A DNA stretch of 64,000 nucleotides from positions 11,107 to 75,106 of the forward strand of contig DASUKN010000001.1 of assembly GCA_036278715.1 (NCBI GenBank), in the 5' to 3' direction. A program made the translations under genes and the position numbers. How positions within the stretch are numbered: position 1 is the stretch's first letter; each line of letters starts with the position of its first letter. Below, one piece after another: positions 61,664-64,000 of the stretch. Source of the DNA: Udaeobacter sp025935755. Lineage in GTDB: Bacteria > Verrucomicrobiota > Verrucomicrobiia > Chthoniobacterales > UBA10450. The notes under the pieces were generated by a model. It made no database searches. It was not told the origin of the DNA and saw only the letters and a program-made list of their open reading frames with translations.

Positions 61664-64000
61664 ATGGGGCGATCGGCAAATGGTGGGTGGTTTAAGCTGT
61701 GGCTAACCCGGGACTTAGGTTGGCGTGTAGCCGGGTCAGTCGCGTTACGTTATATCGCGATACTGCCCTTTATGGCAACGGGCTCAGCCAGCGCTCAAAC
61801 GGCATCTACCGTCGGTCAATTTTCGACAGTGAAGGTGTGGCCCTACCAAGCCGTGCACGCTCACGTTCTGCCAACAGGAAAAGTTTTATGGTGGCCCCCA
61901 TTCGAAAATGGGGATAACCCGACGCTTTGGGACCCGACGACAGACACGAACACGGCGATCACACGAGTCGGCGCCAACATCTTTTGTGCGGGCTTTGCCG
62001 GTTTTGCTGATGGGCGACTGCTGGTCGCCGGAGGTCATTCGGGCACTTGGATCGGGCTACCGAATGCTTACATTTTCAATTTTGTTAATAACAGCTGGAC
62101 TCGGTTGCCAGACATGAACAACGGTCGCTGGTATCCGACGAGCACAACGCTTCCAAATGGCGACGTGCTGGTGATTAGCGGTACGATCAATTCGGCTACG
62201 ACTAACGTTGAACCTCAGGTATGGCAGGTGGCTCCCGGTTCGTGGCGCAACCTTACCAGTGCGCACCTGGAACTCCCTTTCTATCCTTACATGTTTGTCG
62301 CGCCTAACGGAAAGGTGTTTTGTGCGGGCCCAAGCCAGACTACTCGCTACCTCGACGTTACTGGCGCTGGTAGTTGGAGTTCGGTCGGGAATAGCAACTA
62401 TGGCACGCGGAATTGGGGGTCGGCAGTCATGTATGACAATGGCAAAGTTTTGCTGACGGGTGGAAGCCCCTGCAGGTTCTATCAGACCGATTGCACCATA
62501 TATCCGACGGCGACTGCAGAAGTGATCGACTTGAACAATCCGAATCCCACCTGGAATTACACTGCGTCGATGGTGACTGGACCACGCAAATTGCACAACG
62601 CGACACTTCTTCCCGATGGAAAGGTTTTTGTTTCAGGTGGAAACCGGGATACGGCAGGCCCAAACAACCCAACCAGCGCGCCGGCATATGAATGTGAGAT
62701 GTGGGATCCGGCAACAGGGTCGTGGTCGCAAATGGCGAGTCTGACGAAGCTTCGAGCCTATCATGCCACGGCGGTGCTTTTGGCTGACGGGCGCGTTTTG
62801 TCGGCCGGAGGGCAACCAAATGGCTCCTCAGCTGAGATATATTCGCCTCCGTATCTGTTCCGCGGTTCGCGCCCAACTATCACGTCGGCGCCCGCAAGCC
62901 TTGCGTACGGGCAGTCCTTTTCTGTGAGTACCCCAGATGCTGCGGCCATTTCCAACATATCGCTGATCCCTCTTCCGTCAGTGACTCATGGCTTCAACAT
63001 GAGCCAACGTATTATCAAGCCGTCGTTCTCACAGGGTAACAACGTGCTCAACGTGGCTGCGCCGTCCAATCCGAATATCGCTCCACCCGGGCACTACATG
63101 CTGTTTCTCCTGAATTCGAACGGTGTGCCATCCGTTGCCAAAATTGTTCAAATCACCGCCGGTACAGGTAGCCCGACGCCATCCCCGACTGCAACTTCCA
63201 CACCGACTGCCACCGCCACGGCAACACCAACCCCTACCGCCACCGCACGGACGAGTCCCACGCCAACGGCTACGTTTACGCCAACACCAACTCCGATCAG
63301 GAGTCCTTCGCCAACGGCGACCGCAGTTCCAACCCCAAGTCCGAGTTTGACACCAACGGCGACTGTGACTCCGACCGCTACTGCCACTGTTACAGCTACG
63401 TCGACTCCAGTTGCTACGGCGACCCCCACCGCTACGGCTACACCGACTGCAACTTCCACTGGTACAGCAACTGCCACCTCGACCTCGACATCAACTCCGC
63501 CGGGTACGCCCGCAGCTCCCAGCAACCTCATGGCGACTGCAGTATCTTCGAGCCAGATCAATTTGTCGTGGACAGACAATTCGAATAACGAACGCGGATT
63601 CAAGATTGAGCGCTCGACGAACGGCACAAGCTTTACGCAGATCAATACCGTCGGTCCAAATGTCACAACCGCGTCGAGTGCAAGACTCGCTGCGTCGAAA
63701 GCCTATTACTACCGGGTTCGTGCGTACACGACCAGTAGTAATTCCGGGTACTCGAATATCGCGGCTGCAACCACCTTCCCGAACGCGACACCGACTGCGA
63801 CTGCTACGCCTACGTTGACGCCTACTAGCACGCCCACGGCAACAGCTACAGCGACGTTCACGCCTACAGCGACTTTGCCACCCAGCCCGTCACCGACTGC
63901 TACTGCTACGGCTACGTCGACACCTACTAGCACGCCGACGACAACGGCTACAGCGACGTTCACGCCTACAGCGACTTTGCCGCCTAGCCCATCACCGACT
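61664..64000 (+). CDS. Secreted galactose-oxidase-like protein with Pro/Thr linkers and FN3 domain (partial)
   Basis: The open frame from ATG 61664 (AGGGG upstream) runs past the window end; 779 residues are visible. A signal peptide ends near ATGSASAQT. Residues about 50-490 form a kelch-type propeller plus DUF1929-like domain of galactose/glyoxal oxidases: GRWYPTSTTLPNGDVLVISG, LRAYHATAVLL (Tyr366-His367 at the copper-site position) and SVTHGFNMSQR (His442). A Thr/Pro-rich linker (501-610) leads to an FN3 domain (about 613-703), then 34-residue repeats. It is probably surface- or matrix-localised and may oxidise glycan alcohols. I did not identify the cross-linked Cys with certainty. Confidence 0.88.
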   Translation, partial: MGRSANGGWFKLWLTRDLGWRVAGSVALRYIAILPFMATGSASAQTASTVGQFSTVKVWPYQAVHAHVLPTGKVLWWPPFENGDNPTLWDPTTDTNTAITRVGANIFCAGFAGFADGRLLVAGGHSGTWIGLPNAYIFNFVNNSWTRLPDMNNGRWYPTSTTLPNGDVLVISGTINSATTNVEPQVWQVAPGSWRNLTSAHLELPFYPYMFVAPNGKVFCAGPSQTTRYLDVTGAGSWSSVGNSNYGTRNWGSAVMYDNGKVLLTGGSPCRFYQTDCTIYPTATAEVIDLNNPNPTWNYTASMVTGPRKLHNATLLPDGKVFVSGGNRDTAGPNNPTSAPAYECEMWDPATGSWSQMASLTKLRAYHATAVLLADGRVLSAGGQPNGSSAEIYSPPYLFRGSRPTITSAPASLAYGQSFSVSTPDAAAISNISLIPLPSVTHGFNMSQRIIKPSFSQGNNVLNVAAPSNPNIAPPGHYMLFLLNSNGVPSVAKIVQITAGTGSPTPSPTATSTPTATATATPTPTATARTSPTPTATFTPTPTPIRSPSPTATAVPTPSPSLTPTATVTPTATATVTATSTPVATATPTATATPTATSTGTATATSTSTSTPPGTPAAPSNLMATAVSSSQINLSWTDNSNNERGFKIERSTNGTSFTQINTVGPNVTTASSARLAASKAYYYRVRAYTTSSNSGYSNIAAATTFPNATPTATATPTLTPTSTPTATATATFTPTATLPPSPSPTATATATSTPTSTPTTTATATFTPTATLPPSPSPT
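63168..63510 (+). repeat. Low-complexity Pro/Thr/Ala linker repeat
   Basis: Coding sequence with near-periodic triplets for Pro, Thr, Ala and Ser (SPTPSPTATST, then TPTATATAT and similar). It encodes a flexible stalk between the oxidase-like domain and the FN3 domain. Repeats of this type slip easily, so length may vary between strains. Confidence 0.85.
63821..64000 (+). repeat. 102-bp tandem coding repeat (34 aa), continues past window
   Basis: The sequence from 63821 recurs from 63923, a period of 102 bp, with only scattered base changes. Unit 2 is cut by the window end. The unit encodes TPTSTPTATATATFTPTATL followed by PPSPSPTATATATS-type text. It extends the Pro/Thr stalk after the FN3 domain and probably repeats further. 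Confidence 0.85.

Noticed and set aside
61551..61703. Small 50-aa open frame that could have been a carrier protein next to the adenylation gene
   Set aside because: It lacks the DSL phosphopantetheine motif and overlaps the oxidase start out of frame.
63168..63510. Repeat tract considered as a CRISPR array
   Set aside because: No constant repeat/unique spacer structure; it is in-frame Pro/Thr coding sequence.
63148..63666. 172-aa minus-strand Val/Ala/Gly-rich open frame
   Set aside because: Antisense of the Pro/Thr repeat; simple triplet repeats keep several frames open.

Overview
The window is almost entirely one large cell-surface polysaccharide (EPS/O-antigen-type) biosynthesis region. 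About 50 genes run nearly all on the + strand, tightly packed, with frequent 4-bp ATGA/GTGA overlaps and many GTG or TTG starts. Several features suggest a Verrucomicrobia-like (Chthoniobacterales-like) soil or freshwater bacterium: the exosortase at the left edge, a Ser/Thr kinase with an N-terminal Cys cluster opposite a long ECF-type sigma factor, FemAB-like proteins inside the EPS locus, REP-like hairpins, and a secreted oxidase-like protein with long Pro/Thr linkers. This taxonomic guess rests on gene content and style, not on a marker gene.

Layout. 1-380 (minus): the N-terminal part of an exosortase, cut by the window edge. 567-5029: TagA/WecG-type glycosyltransferase, a secreted glycosidase-like barrel protein and a PglK/MsbA-type ABC flippase. 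5049-22662: a long run of glycosyltransferases (GT2, GT4, GT8-like, GT9, GT-D fold, exostosin-like) with two methyltransferases, a CDP-paratose-2-epimerase-like enzyme and a first Wzy-type polymerase. 22686-25618: a tRNA-Ala and a divergent Ser/Thr kinase / sigma factor pair. 25934-34794: the initiating sugar-phosphate transferase, an oxidoreductase, a FemAB protein, a Wzc-like protein with a broken P-loop, a deacetylase-GT4 fusion and a second deacetylase. 34851-37551: a compact WbpB-WbpD-WbpE-type cassette for 2,3-diacetamido uronic acids; the matching WbpA-type dehydrogenase lies at 58443. 37560-43289: a translationally coupled unit of methyltransferase, deacetylase-like protein, alpha/alpha-barrel protein, GT2 and a second FemAB protein. 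43312-43588: two tRNA-like sequences with defects. 43607-59729: three sulfotransferases, an asparagine-synthetase-like enzyme lacking the catalytic Cys2, epimerase and oxidoreductase, a second O-antigen ligase/polymerase, another deacetylase, GT2 enzymes, a Wzx flippase, a DUF218-like protein and the nucleotide-sugar dehydrogenase. 59772-61484: a stand-alone amino-acid adenylation protein. 61664-end: a secreted galactose-oxidase-like protein with Pro/Thr linkers and an FN3 domain, running off the right edge. Neither edge-truncated gene is complete here.

How it works together (inference): the WbaP-type transferase starts the repeat unit on undecaprenyl phosphate, about twenty glycosyltransferases extend it, and Wzx or the ABC flippase moves it across the membrane. 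Wzy proteins polymerise it under Wzc-like length control. Sulfotransferases, deacetylases, methyltransferases, an amidotransferase-like enzyme, FemAB proteins and an adenylation enzyme suggest a heavily decorated product. Two polymerases plus two flippase types may mean that two glycans are made from this region.
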